DNA of 64,000 nt, taken from NCBI GenBank assembly GCA_035551995.1, contig DASZME010000042.1, positions 1 through 64,000 of the forward strand. The letters are read 5' to 3'. Below the pieces are notes generated by a model. That model searched no databases. It was given only the letters and a program-made list of their open reading frames with translations, and was not told the origin of the DNA. The translations under genes and the position numbers were made by a program. The stretch comes from RYN-428 sp035551995. Its GTDB lineage: Bacteria > Planctomycetota > Phycisphaerae > Tepidisphaerales > Tepidisphaeraceae. Of the stretch, positions 1 through 8,923 are shown piece by piece; position 1 is the first letter of the stretch, and each line of letters starts with the position of its first letter.

Positions 1-12
1 GGAGTATCGCTA

Positions 13-1023
13 ATGCTACACCGTCGTCACGGTCGCGGCGCATTTACGTTGGTTGAATTGCTGGTGGTCATCGGAATCATCGCGGTTCTGATGTCCATTC
101 TTCTGCCGGCGCTGGGGATGGCGCGTCGTCATGCGCAAGACGTGATCTGCGAAAGCAACTTTCGCCAGTTTGGAATGGCCATCCAAGCCTATGTCAATAA
201 CAATAACGGAATTCTTCCGCAAGAAGGTCCCGACGGCTCTTCCCAGACTATAAAAAATTGTTTTGGTCCTCCCAACACGCCGTCGGCGACCAATCCACTC
301 GGCGTCAAGGGATACGACGACGACAGAATATGGTTCAACGCGCTTCCTCCTTTAATCAACGCTCAGAGCTATTACGAAATGCTGCTGGATGACTATCACA
401 ACGTTACCGCCGCTCCGAGCTGGCAGAACAGCAAAAGTATTTTTACATGTACGCTGCAAGGTCCCCCGGGCACGCAAAAAGGCGCCAGCCCGGCGGATAC
501 AACCGCCGGAGACTACTTTTTACTTTACGGAACCGATTCGACCGGAACGATAAGAAACACGACGGGAATGATGCCGTCGATGCAGTTTAAATTCGCGATG
601 ACCTACGTCTGGAATTCCAAGCTGACTTCCATGATCGGACAAACGACGGATCTGACTCGTTTGAACATCGGCCAAATCAAGTCCGCCAGCTCGACGGTGC
701 TCATGACGGAAAAGATCGCGAACTCAAACGAGTATCTCGATCGAGACGTGCAGAATTGGTGTATCGCGAACTCAAGCGTACCCACCTCCGTCAATCCACA
801 AGGCTTCAACAAAAACGTCGCCCAGAGCAAAGCCTGCTGGACCCGTTTCACGACGCGCCACCACGGGGGCGGATTCTTGCTCTTCGCCGACGGGCACGTT
901 TCGTGGTACTCCTGGCGCGGCGTTCAGTTCCCGGTCGACCAGATTACGCCCGCCTACACGGGAACATCCGACGCCAATCAATATGGGGAGATCGAGTGGA
1001 GCGCGATCGGACCGGTGGATTGA
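13..1023 (+). CDS. Prepilin-type protein with H-X9-DG motif (DUF1559-like)
   Basis: 336-residue protein with a type IV prepilin leader: a short basic N-terminus, then AFTLVELLVVIGIIAVL at residues 10-26, with the conserved Glu at 15 and a single hydrophobic helix to about residue 34. Near the C-terminus is HHGGGFLLFADGHVSW, which fits the H-X9-DG motif typical of the large planctomycete prepilin-like family. Such proteins are processed by a prepilin peptidase and are thought to be exported as pseudopilins, but their individual roles are unknown. The ATG at 13 has a GGAG Shine-Dalgarno at positions 1-4. The next gene starts one base after this stop, so the two are probably co-transcribed. Upstream context is cut off by the window edge. 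Confidence 0.85.
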   Translation: MLHRRHGRGAFTLVELLVVIGIIAVLMSILLPALGMARRHAQDVICESNFRQFGMAIQAYVNNNNGILPQEGPDGSSQTIKNCFGPPNTPSATNPLGVKGYDDDRIWFNALPPLINAQSYYEMLLDDYHNVTAAPSWQNSKSIFTCTLQGPPGTQKGASPADTTAGDYFLLYGTDSTGTIRNTTGMMPSMQFKFAMTYVWNSKLTSMIGQTTDLTRLNIGQIKSASSTVLMTEKIANSNEYLDRDVQNWCIANSSVPTSVNPQGFNKNVAQSKACWTRFTTRHHGGGFLLFADGHVSWYSWRGVQFPVDQITPAYTGTSDANQYGEIEWSAIGPVD

Positions 1024-1024
1024 A

Positions 1025-2227
1025 ATGAGTGATACAATGGATTCGAATGTAGATTTGCGCGGCACGCGAGATCGCTGGAAACGATCTCGGCCGGCGCTTC
1101 GATTTGCGTTATGGAGCTGCCTGGCGGCGAGCGTGGTGGTTTCTATACAGGCTATCCGAAGTACACTTTCGGCCACGGCGATCAGAGATTCCACGGCGGA
1201 AACCATGGTCCGGGCGATGGGAATGATCGCGCCGGCTCATAAGCGCTTGAATGCCGAGTTCCTAGACAGCCGAGGCAGCCTGCTGGCGGACCCGCCGACG
1301 TCTCCCGGCGCGACGCTCGACCCGCCAACGCTCATTCTTGCGCATATCAGCGGCGATGACGCCGAAGGCCCGGCGATCCCGTGGGAGGACCTGGAGAAGC
1401 ATATCGCCGCCGTCACGGGAAAAACCGTGGAGGACGCCCCATTCGAAAACAGCCGCGGCCAGATCGACGACATTAAGAACGGGAAAATCACGATCGTCGC
1501 CCTTCATGCCGCCGAGACTCCGTTTCTGGTCAATAACTGCGGCTTCCAACCCCAAGCGGTGTACGGCGACAAAACCGGCGTCATCGGCAATCATCTGAAC
1601 ATCATCGTTCCAACCGACAGCCAGATCACCAAGGCCGCCGACATTCGCAGCCATTCGCTGGTCTGCACCGTTCCCAACTCGATCACGGGATATCGAGCTG
1701 CCGTCGCATTACTTATGAAGAATGAAGGTTTGCGGCCCAACGTCGACTACGCGGTGACATGGTCGCTGGGTCAGAAGAAGTCAATTCATGGCGTGATCAA
1801 AAAGACGTTTACGTCGGCGGCGGTTTCAGACGACAAGCTTCAGTCAATGGTTCACCAGGGGAAGATTAACCCCGCCGATTTTCGTACGATCTATTCCTCT
1901 GAAGTTATCCCGCGAACCACGATCGGATACTTTTACAATCTGAAACCGGAATTGGCCGCTAAAATCCGCGGGGAGATCCTATCGTTCAAGCCTGATAGGC
2001 CGGTCGCGGCGAAGGAAACCGGCGAAGCAGAGTCCGCAAACACCGACCTATCCGGCGGAACGTCAAACTCTCTCCGTTTCATCGCCATTGACTACAAAAG
2101 AGACTTTGAACTCGTGCGCCTGATCGACGATAGTTTCGATCCGCGCCTCGGCGCCAAACCACCCAAAGCCGGGCGCGTGGCCGAACCATCTACGACCGCG
2201 ACAACGAGCGCGGCGCATCAAAATTAG
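1025..2227 (+). CDS. PhnD-like phosphate/phosphonate-type substrate-binding protein
   Basis: 400-residue protein with an N-terminal hydrophobic anchor or uncleaved signal at about residues 25-45, followed by a periplasmic binding-protein fold. The stretch NNCGFQPQAVYGDKTG, the 'SLVCTVPNSITGYRAAVALL' segment and the later 'FTSAAVSDDKL' resemble the PhnD/PF12974 family, which captures phosphonate, phosphite or phosphate for an ABC importer. I chose ATG 1025, directly after the upstream stop and behind GGTGG; an in-frame start at 983 would overlap the prepilin gene. No permease or ATPase gene is adjacent, so the ligand and transporter partner are unknown. The C-terminal 60 residues are low complexity. 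The family call is by motif resemblance, without an alignment. Confidence 0.65.
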   Translation: MSDTMDSNVDLRGTRDRWKRSRPALRFALWSCLAASVVVSIQAIRSTLSATAIRDSTAETMVRAMGMIAPAHKRLNAEFLDSRGSLLADPPTSPGATLDPPTLILAHISGDDAEGPAIPWEDLEKHIAAVTGKTVEDAPFENSRGQIDDIKNGKITIVALHAAETPFLVNNCGFQPQAVYGDKTGVIGNHLNIIVPTDSQITKAADIRSHSLVCTVPNSITGYRAAVALLMKNEGLRPNVDYAVTWSLGQKKSIHGVIKKTFTSAAVSDDKLQSMVHQGKINPADFRTIYSSEVIPRTTIGYFYNLKPELAAKIRGEILSFKPDRPVAAKETGEAESANTDLSGGTSNSLRFIAIDYKRDFELVRLIDDSFDPRLGAKPPKAGRVAEPSTTATTSAAHQN

Positions 2228-2271
2228 TTCACCTCTCGCCACGGCTCCACGTCTTCGAATGGAATGCCAAA

Positions 2272-3369
2272 ATGCATAGATTGCGATCGAAACGGCTGCA
2301 GCTTTTAGTGGCTCTTTATTTCGCGGCTTTTCTAAATCACGTCAAGTCCGGGGCGATCGCCGCGGAAGCAACTCCATTGCGACAACGAGACTGGAAGCAA
2401 TATCCCGCGATCGCCGACTTCCCGGAACCCGCCATGCTTTACGCGCTCGGCGACGTTCACGGCGACTGCGACCGGATGGTTGAGCTGCTGGCGGCCGCCA
2501 GACTGATTTCGGGCGTGCCCTTGAAACCCGACCGGATTCAATGGGCGGGCGGGAGCGCCGATCTTGTGCTCATCGGCGACATGATCGACAAGTACACTCA
2601 ATCCGTGCTTGTACTCGAAACGCTTCGGGCGCTGGAACCGCAGGTAACCAAGGCCGGCGGCCATCTCGTGTTGTGCGTCGGAAATCATGAGGCGGAGTTT
2701 CTTGCGTCGGGCGGCGACAGCAAGAAAAGCGCGGAATTCGGACAGGAACTGAAAGCGATCGGAATGTCCGGCGAAGACGTCGCGGCCCGCCCCGACGCGG
2801 GCGGACTGGGCGCGTGGCTGCGGAACCGTCCGGTCGGCGCCAGGATCGGCGATTGGTTTTTCTGCCATGCCGGGAACACCGGCGGAAAAACGCTTCCTCA
2901 ACTCGAAGCGGAGCTGGAAACGGATCTTGCGGACAAAGGTTATGCCACTCCGTTTCTCATGGACCCGAATTCGATGCTTGAGGCCCGGATGCATCCCCGG
3001 CCGTGGTGGACGGGAACATCCGACCCGTCGCTGCATGAGTCCAAAAAGCATTTAGCCACGACCGCCGTTAATTCTCGGCGCGTCCCCGTCCCACCCACGC
3101 TCAAGTCCGACGTGACGGCTCTGGGCGCCAGGCATTTGGTGATCGCCCATCAGCCCGGAAAAATAAAATTCGAAAAAGGCGCCGAGCGTAAGGAAGGCGA
3201 AATGTTCGAGCGCTACGGCGGCCTGTTTTTCATGATCGATACGGGCATGAGCCGAGGCGTCGCCGGCGGGCGCGGAGCGCTGCTGCAAATACATACGACA
3301 GCCGCTCACGTCGTTGCCGCGGCCGTTTATGGCGACGGCAAGACTGTCATCCTTTGGCAAGACCCGTGA
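2272..3369 (+). CDS. Secreted calcineurin-like metallophosphoesterase
   Basis: 365-residue protein of the Ser/Thr-phosphatase-like metallophosphoesterase superfamily. The metal-binding motifs appear in order: GDVHGD at residues 60-65, GDMIDK at 102-107 and GNHE at 137-140, with a later IAHQP motif near residue 290 supplying a further metal-binding His. A hydrophobic N-terminus (residues about 10-30, ending in AIAAEA) looks like a signal peptide, placing the enzyme in the periplasm or outside. The substrate cannot be told from sequence; phosphoprotein, nucleotide and phosphodiester substrates are all known in the family. It lies 44 bases after the binding-protein gene on the same strand and ends tail to tail with the tadD-like gene, leaving only 8 bases between them. 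Confidence 0.85.
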   Translation: MHRLRSKRLQLLVALYFAAFLNHVKSGAIAAEATPLRQRDWKQYPAIADFPEPAMLYALGDVHGDCDRMVELLAAARLISGVPLKPDRIQWAGGSADLVLIGDMIDKYTQSVLVLETLRALEPQVTKAGGHLVLCVGNHEAEFLASGGDSKKSAEFGQELKAIGMSGEDVAARPDAGGLGAWLRNRPVGARIGDWFFCHAGNTGGKTLPQLEAELETDLADKGYATPFLMDPNSMLEARMHPRPWWTGTSDPSLHESKKHLATTAVNSRRVPVPPTLKSDVTALGARHLVIAHQPGKIKFEKGAERKEGEMFERYGGLFFMIDTGMSRGVAGGRGALLQIHTTAAHVVAAAVYGDGKTVILWQDP

Positions 3370-3377
3370 ATCTACGT

Positions 3378-4169
3378 TTAAGGAACCGACGCCGCATTCG
3401 ATGGTTTTTGAATTTGCGGCGAGCGAATCCCGGCGGGCGTCCGTCCGCTTCTCTTGCGAGCCGCAAGCTCGTCAAGGGCCATGCGAGGCGGCACGAGAGT
3501 GGGATCAAGCGAGATTGCCTGCAGCAACATATCCTCCGCCTGGACGTCGTCTCCTTGCTGGGCCATGAGTAGGCCGACATTGGATCGCGCCGCCGCGGCC
3601 GTCACCACCGTTGAAAAAGCGACTAGGCTATCCGCGTATCGTCGCTGGCCGGCGAGCGCGATGCCGAGGTTGATCCAGGCGCGCGTTAGTCTCGGGTTGA
3701 CGGCAATCGCGGCGCGGAGGTACTTCTCAGCCATGACCCAATCGGCGCGACTTGCGTAGAAGTAGCCTTCGTCGTTGAGTATATCGGGATCGCCGGGCTG
3801 TTCATCGAGTGCTTTTCCATACTCGGCCGCGGCGCGTGCGTCATCTCCCTCCCGGTCATACAAAACCGCAAGGCGGCGGCTGATCAGCGGAAGCGCCTGG
3901 TTGAACTGCCGCGCGCGCTCGTATTGCGCGATAGCCTCTTTTGGATATCCGCTCTGTTCCAGTCGGCGAGCCGTCGACAGACAGACTGTGGCCGAGTCCG
4001 CGGGCTGCAGATCATGGACCGCGCGTTCCGAAGGTCGATCGGATACCGCCGGTAAATTTGAATTTGACGGCTGGCAGCCCAGGAGAGCCGCGATAGCGAT
4101 GCCGCTCGCGACGCACGGATAGGCGAAACGCCGCATCGATAAGCGAGTGGAAGATTCTCTCGAGTACAT
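3378..4169 (-). CDS. tadD: TPR lipoprotein, TadD-like
   Basis: 263-residue predicted lipoprotein: basic N-terminus, hydrophobic stretch and the lipobox ALLGC with Cys at residue 32. Several tetratricopeptide repeats follow, for example around 'EAIAQYERA', 'ARAAAEYGKAL' and 'AWINLGIALAGQRRYADSL'. In Tad/Flp systems TadD is an outer-membrane TPR lipoprotein needed for secretin assembly and pilus formation. Position supports this reading, because it is the last gene of the - strand Tad cluster after tadA and tadB. ATG 4169 was preferred over an upstream GTG at 4187 because GAGG lies 8 bases before it. The C-terminal 30 residues are low complexity. A generic TPR lipoprotein remains possible. Confidence 0.7.
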   Translation of the reverse strand: MYSRESSTRLSMRRFAYPCVASGIAIAALLGCQPSNSNLPAVSDRPSERAVHDLQPADSATVCLSTARRLEQSGYPKEAIAQYERARQFNQALPLISRRLAVLYDREGDDARAAAEYGKALDEQPGDPDILNDEGYFYASRADWVMAEKYLRAAIAVNPRLTRAWINLGIALAGQRRYADSLVAFSTVVTAAAARSNVGLLMAQQGDDVQAEDMLLQAISLDPTLVPPRMALDELAARKRSGRTPAGIRSPQIQKPSNAASVP

Positions 4170-4245
4170 TTTGTCAACCTCGATCACGCGCGTCTCCAGT
4201 CCATATATACAGAGGCCTATTTTCGCAGGCGCCCCCTTCCGTTCG

Positions 4246-4628
4246 TTATCGATCTAAAGTTATTCGCGAAGCGCCGGAGAAGGCGCCGCCGTTGCCGCCG
4301 CCGGCACGCGGAAGACTGTTATAGACATCCATCGCTTCGTCGCCGCTTGTTCCGGCGGAGATCGCGTCGCCGATCGCCACAAGCCGGCCGTCATGGCCGT
4401 GGCCGTGATCGGCGAGGTACCGGACAACCTGCGCGACGTTCCGGCAAGAAAAAGCCAGCGGCCGAGCAAGAGCGGCTCATCCGAATCCGCCGCCAGGGGC
4501 ATCTGTATTCCGTCGCCGGACGCAAACAAACGCTTGCGAGACTGATCTATTCGACGCACGCGCATCGCGACCCAAAGCGCCCCGTACGCCAGGAGCAGCC
4601 ATCCGAAAATAAGCAAGAGATTGGCCAT
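4246..4628 (-). pseudogene. Frameshifted small membrane protein in the tadC position
   Basis: Reading from ATG 4628 gives one N-terminal membrane segment (MANLLLIFGWLLLAYGALW), a basic stretch and 'PLLLGRWLFLAG'. Past about 4475 this frame turns into Ser/Thr/Arg/Ala-rich text unlike protein. A neighbouring frame from about 4470 reads naturally (VAQVVRYLADHGHGHDGRLV, then AIGDAISAGTSGDEAMDVY) with GC-rich third positions and stops at 4246, just before tadD. One missing base in the CTTTTTCTTGCCGG stretch (about 4433-4455) would join the two. The gene sits where tadC, the second platform protein, is expected, and the N-terminus could be TadC-like, but a full TadC of roughly 300 residues does not fit. 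Function unknown. Confidence 0.5.
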
Positions 4629-4652
4629 TTCGTACGTTGTCGCTTCCAATAT

Positions 4653-5528
4653 CTACCCGCGGATTTTGCTCATCGACGATTGCCAGACGATTCCGATCGC
4701 TTGGAGGATCATCGATCCCGCGACGAATCCCGAGCCGACGTCGCTTGAAACAAAGGCTTTTACGCCCGAAGGGTCATGCCGCCACATCAGGAATGCGATG
4801 CCATACGTCACAAAGATCAAAGCGATCGTGGAGGCTCGCGCCTGGGCGGTGAGCGAGCGGACGCGTCCGGCGATTTCGATCCGGTCGCGGACGATTCTCG
4901 CGACGACCGCAAGCGTCGGGGCCAGGCTTCCGCCGACTTCGAAATGAACCGAGAGCGGAACGGTAAAGAGCCGGAATGATTCCAGCGGGATGCGCTCCAG
5001 AAGGCGGCGCATGACCGATCGCGGCTCGTCGCCGTAACGGATGAGGCCCAGGGAACTTTGCAGTTCGACCTTGAGCGGTGGCTTGACCTCGTCGGCGGCG
5101 CGTTCTATCGCGTTTACGACGCTCCCGCCGGCGCGAAGGCTCGCGATCATCAGATCGAGCGAATCGGCCAGCTGCCGATCGACGATCGCCTTCTTTCTTT
5201 CGACCAAAAAAGATTCGGCTTGCGTCAAAAGCAGGCCGACCATGACGGCGATGGTGACGCAGAAGATCGGCTTCAGCCCAAGCGGATAGAAACATCCCGC
5301 TCCCGTCACGGCGGCAAAAATCCAGGGCAGCACGCGGTGGCGGCGAAACATCGACTGCGCCGGGGGGAGCGCCGGCCGCGGGCGGGCGTGAATCGCACGA
5401 TCGACCTTCCCCGACAGCGGCGCGCGCAAGCGACGGCGCGCCTGCCCGCGAATTAGCGTCGTGCGCGTGAAAAACCCGACCATGCCAAGTCCCACCGCGA
5501 CACCGATGATCGCCAGGAAGTTAAGCAT
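4653..5528 (-). CDS. tadB: Tad pilus inner-membrane platform protein TadB
   Basis: 291-residue type II secretion F-domain protein. It has an N-terminal membrane helix (MLNFLAIIGVAVGLGMVGFF), a second hydrophobic hairpin around residues 75-105 and the T2SSF core with 'ADSLDLMIASLRAGGSVVNA' and 'FEVGGSLAPTLAVVARIVRDR', then C-terminal hydrophobic helices. TadB forms the inner-membrane platform with TadC and works with the TadA ATPase to assemble Flp pili. ATG 5528 overlaps the end of tadA by eight bases (ATGCTTAA), which is typical of translational coupling and rules out the longer upstream reading. The partner TadC is not recognisable downstream. Confidence 0.88.
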   Translation of the reverse strand: MLNFLAIIGVAVGLGMVGFFTRTTLIRGQARRRLRAPLSGKVDRAIHARPRPALPPAQSMFRRHRVLPWIFAAVTGAGCFYPLGLKPIFCVTIAVMVGLLLTQAESFLVERKKAIVDRQLADSLDLMIASLRAGGSVVNAIERAADEVKPPLKVELQSSLGLIRYGDEPRSVMRRLLERIPLESFRLFTVPLSVHFEVGGSLAPTLAVVARIVRDRIEIAGRVRSLTAQARASTIALIFVTYGIAFLMWRHDPSGVKAFVSSDVGSGFVAGSMILQAIGIVWQSSMSKIRG

Positions 5529-6981
5529 GGGCGTCTCCCGGGACGGCATGGAAGATCGAGACCGGCAGATCAAGGCCGCGCTCGCGGATTTCCTCGAAGA
5601 TACGCGGCACGACGCCGGTCGCGACGAACCGGCCGGTGATGTGCCGCCCCTTGCGGCCACGGCGCTCGAACCGGAACAAATCCTGGGTTTGCATCGTCAG
5701 GCCTTCCAGGCCGGTCAGTTCGACGATCGCGTCGATTCGCCGCACGCCGTCCTCGTAGCGGCGCACCTGCACGACGATGTGGATCGCCGAGGCGACCTGC
5801 TCGCGGATCGCGCGTGACGGCAGATCGATGCCGGCCATCAGCACCATGGTTTCCAGGCGAGAAAAAGCGTCGCGGGCGCTGTTGGCATGAATCGTGGTCA
5901 GGCTTCCGTCATGCCCGATGTTCATGGCCTGCAGCATGTCGAGCGCTTCGCCCCCGCGTACTTCGCCGACGATAATGCGGTCGGGCCGCATGCGCAGGCT
6001 GTTAATTACAAGGTCTCGCGCCGTGATCCGCCCGCTGCCTTCGGTGTTTTGCGGGCGCGTTTCCATGCGGATGACATGCTCCTGGTCGAGTTGCAATTCG
6101 GCGGCGTCTTCGATCGTGACGACGCGTTCGGTGGCGGGAATAGCTTCGGCAAGGGCGCCGAGCAGCGTGGATTTACCGGCGCCGGTGCCTCCGGAAACCA
6201 GGACATTTTTTCGAGCCAGCACGACCGCATGAAGGAACTGCGCCATCTCGGCGGAGAACATGCCAAGCCGGACGAGGTCGTCGCGGCGCAGGCGCTGCGA
6301 GCCGAATCGGCGAATCGAAAGGGTCGGCCCGTCGAGCGTGACCGGAGGCAGCGTCGCGTTTACACGGCTGCCGTCGGCAAGCCGCGCGTCGACCATCGGG
6401 GACGATTCGTCGATACGCCGGCCGATGCTCGCGGCGATTCGCTGGATGATCCGCACAAGGTGGTCGGCGTCGCGAAACTGCACGCCGGTCTTTTCCAGGC
6501 GGCCGTAGCGTTCGACGTAAATCGTGGACGGCCCGTTCACGAGGATATCGGTGACCGACGGATCGGACAAGAGCGACGCCAGCGGACCGACGCCCAGCGT
6601 CTCTTCCGTAAGATCGTCGGCGAGCCGCTTTCGCTCCCCGTCGTTAAGACGCAAATCGGTGGTGTCCAGCGCTCGCCGGACAAATGCCTTGATGTACGTC
6701 CTGAGGCGATCTTCGCTGGCGCCAAGTAGATTTGCGCGATTGATTCCGTCGAGCAGCTGACTATGAAGGGCGCTTTTGACGGCCGAATAGCTCGTGGCGC
6801 CGAACGCCGGCGTCGACGTCGCGGAATTGTCGAAAAATCGCGGCCCCGACGGCTTGGAGACTTTTCGATTCGGAATGGTGGGGATCGCGTAGGCCGATCG
6901 CGTAAGGGCGCCGCGCGCGTCCAGGCGTTTGTTCGATGCGGGCGAGCCGGCCGACGGACGTGATTGATCGTTTTGTTCCAT
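5521..6981 (-). CDS. tadA: Tad pilus assembly ATPase TadA/CpaF
   Basis: 486-residue secretion ATPase of the CpaF/TadA family. After a poorly conserved N-terminus (about 60 residues) comes the N-terminal domain with 'GVGPLASLLSDPSVTDILVN' (130-149). The ATPase core follows: Walker A GGTGAGKST at 264-272, an Asp box around TIEDAAELQLDQ (289-300), Walker B RIIVGEVRGGEALDML (335-350) and the His box GHDGSLTTIHAN (356-367). It powers Flp pilus extension at the cytoplasmic face of TadB/TadC. All catalytic motifs are intact, in contrast to the broken tadZ upstream. Overlapping start and stop codons with tadB indicate one operon. Confidence 0.96.
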   Translation of the reverse strand: MEQNDQSRPSAGSPASNKRLDARGALTRSAYAIPTIPNRKVSKPSGPRFFDNSATSTPAFGATSYSAVKSALHSQLLDGINRANLLGASEDRLRTYIKAFVRRALDTTDLRLNDGERKRLADDLTEETLGVGPLASLLSDPSVTDILVNGPSTIYVERYGRLEKTGVQFRDADHLVRIIQRIAASIGRRIDESSPMVDARLADGSRVNATLPPVTLDGPTLSIRRFGSQRLRRDDLVRLGMFSAEMAQFLHAVVLARKNVLVSGGTGAGKSTLLGALAEAIPATERVVTIEDAAELQLDQEHVIRMETRPQNTEGSGRITARDLVINSLRMRPDRIIVGEVRGGEALDMLQAMNIGHDGSLTTIHANSARDAFSRLETMVLMAGIDLPSRAIREQVASAIHIVVQVRRYEDGVRRIDAIVELTGLEGLTMQTQDLFRFERRGRKGRHITGRFVATGVVPRIFEEIRERGLDLPVSIFHAVPGDAHA

Positions 6982-7006
6982 TTTCCGTCTCGGCGATTGC
7001 GCCAGG

Positions 7007-7995
7007 TCACGCCTTTTTTATTCTTTTGGACGGGGGTTTCACTGCCGGCGGCGCCACCGGGGAGTCGTCGAGGACCGACTCGGTCAGTCGAATCGTGCGC
7101 GAGACAGCCGAATCGGGCCGGCGATCTTGCGGCGCAAACATTTCGGGATTGGACGGCGAGCGAGGCTTGCCGATTTCCTCGATAAGCGGCCGCATCGCCC
7201 GGCCAAACGAGGAAAACCGGCCGGCGTCCAATATCAGAGGGCGGCCGAGGTTCGCCGCGATCAAGAGCTTCTTCTCGTAGGGGATAACATGATCGATCGC
7301 GCATTCGCATCGCGACGCGACGTCGGCGGCCCTGAGATTCCCCGCGAAACTCGAATGCCGGTTCAGGATGATTCGGCGGCGCATCGAGGGAATGCCGATC
7401 TGGTCAAGCAACTGGAGAAGCTTCACCGTCGAGCGAGCGGTCGGCACAGTGCTTTCCGTGACGGCGTAAATCACGTCGGTCAGATCGAGAATCGCCGTCA
7501 TCACTCGATCGACCATCGGGAACGTGTCCACCAGCACAAGGTCGTAAGCACGGCGGGCGAGTTGCATCACGCGGGAAATAACCTCGTCGTCAACTTCCGA
7601 GGCCTCCAGCGCGTCATTCGGGCACGCGAGCACGTGCAAGCCGGTGGAGTGCGTGACCGACATTCGCGAATCAAACGCTGATCGAGACGATCGCGCTGAT
7701 GAGCGGCGTCGGTCAGGGTTGTCGTCGGTTCCAAATCGAGCATGCTCGCGCAGACGCCCATTTGCAGCGACGCGTCGATCAACAGGACCTGGCCGGGGTT
7801 GCGCCGGCCGAGCTCCGCGGCGATGTTGACCGACAGCATGGATTTCCCGACGCCCCCCTTGTTGGAGATCAGCGCGACGACTTTTCCGATCGAGGTCGTC
7901 GGGTGCGCGGCGAAACGTTCCATTCGACCGAGCAATTGCCGCACATCCTCGGGCGATAACGGGCGGCGAAGGAAGTCGCGGACACCGGAGCGCAG
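7007..7995 (-). pseudogene. tadZ: tadZ/cpaE remnant: N-terminus lost, one frameshift
   Basis: Encodes the C-terminal two thirds of a CpaE/TadZ protein, the ParA/MinD-like ATPase that localises the Tad machine. From the upstream end it reads 'LRSGVRDFLRRPLSPEDVRQ' (end of the receiver-like domain), then the deviant Walker A SNKGGVGKS, 'VLLIDASLQMG' and 'TTTLTDAAHQRDRLDQ' in one frame. Near 7664 the frame shifts and continues with 'MSVTHSTGLHVLACPNDALE' and 'YDLVLVDTFPMVDRVM', ending at 7007. Restoring one A at the AA pair (7663-7664) would rejoin the frames. The normal start and first half of the receiver domain are missing and replaced by another gene's 5' part. tadA follows 25 bases beyond. 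As written it cannot make a normal TadZ. Confidence 0.8.
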
Positions 7996-8811
7996 GGCAT
8001 ACGACACTGGAACGTTGGCCAGCCAATCCGCAAAAGGAACGGCATGGATATCGGCGATGCTGCCGGTGGACGCTTGTGCTCGAATCGTGACGGCGATGAT
8101 CGCCGCGGCCATCGCAAGCGGCGGCAGCTTTTCGACTATCAGTTGCGGCAAAGATCGCCGCGGCGGCGCGTCCAGACTGACGGCGGCCGGGCCCTTACGC
8201 CATCTGCCCAGCGGCCAGTAATCCATCAACAATAACATAAATGGAAGTGTCGCCAGCGTTTGCTTGGCGAGAAGCGTAGCGGCGAATAACGCCAGGGTGG
8301 CGGCGTACCACCTCCATCTCAGCTCTTTCACGTAGCGCAAGTACGCCAGCGCCGTGAGAAGCCAAAAGAATCCCGTTAGCACATCCTTGCGTTCGACGAT
8401 CCACACGACCGACTCGACGCGCAGCGGATGCACCGCGAACAGCGCCGCCACCAGGGCGCTGCGCCAGACCGCGCCGGTCGCCTGCCGAAAGACGAGATAA
8501 ACGAGCACGGCGTTGGCGGTATGGAACGCAAGATTGACCCAATGAAACCCGTGTGGGCCGGGGCCAAAAAGGGTCGCGTCGAGCATCAACGAAAGCCATG
8601 TGAGCGGGAGATAGTTCCCTTGGTAAAAGGTTTTCCACGCCCACGTGAAGTTCGCGGCCGAAAGCCCGCCGGTGACATGCGGGTTGTAGAAAATATATCC
8701 CGGATCGTCAAAATTGATGAAACCGCAATGACCCGCCTCCCAGAATGCCGCTACGGTAATGGCGAGAAGTCCAAAGATGATAAACGCTTCCCGCTTCATT
8801 AGGCGTCGCAT
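7996..8811 (-). pseudogene. 5' fragment of a polytopic TMTC/PMT-like glycosyltransferase
   Basis: About 270 residues of a multi-pass membrane protein starting MRRLMKREAFIIFGLLAI. Motifs typical of bacterial TMTC-like proteins (mannosyltransferase-type membrane half, normally followed by TPR repeats) are present: 'FINFDDPGYIFYNPHV', 'FHTANAVLVYLVFR', 'ALFAVHPLRVESVVWIVERK' and 'LLAKQTLATLPFMLLLMDYW'. Full-length relatives continue through more membrane helices and C-terminal TPRs. Here the sequence stops after 'LANVPVSYA' at about 7996 and runs in frame into tadZ. The catalytic loop region is present, but the protein is less than half the usual length. The ATGs at 8811 or 8799 are the likely starts; an upstream start at 8868 would translate through a terminator-like hairpin. 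Confidence 0.7.
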
Positions 8812-8821
8812 CAGTTGAAAA

Positions 8822-8853
8822 GGTCCTCCCGCCCTCAAAAGGGCGGGAGGACC
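8822..8853 (-). terminator. Perfect 14-bp hairpin followed by T-run after flp
   Basis: GGTCCTCCCGCCCT at 8822-8835 and its exact reverse complement at 8840-8853 flank a 4-base loop. Read on the - strand the hairpin is followed directly by TTTTC, as in a Rho-independent terminator. It lies about 70 bases after the flp stop. It would end or attenuate flp transcripts and uncouple the abundant pilin from the assembly genes downstream. Confidence 0.8.
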
Positions 8854-8923
8854 CGGCGTTTCGGCCATTGCTGTTGACCGCTTCACATAATCCGCCGAGC
8901 GACGGTTTAAGCCGGTTAACTCT

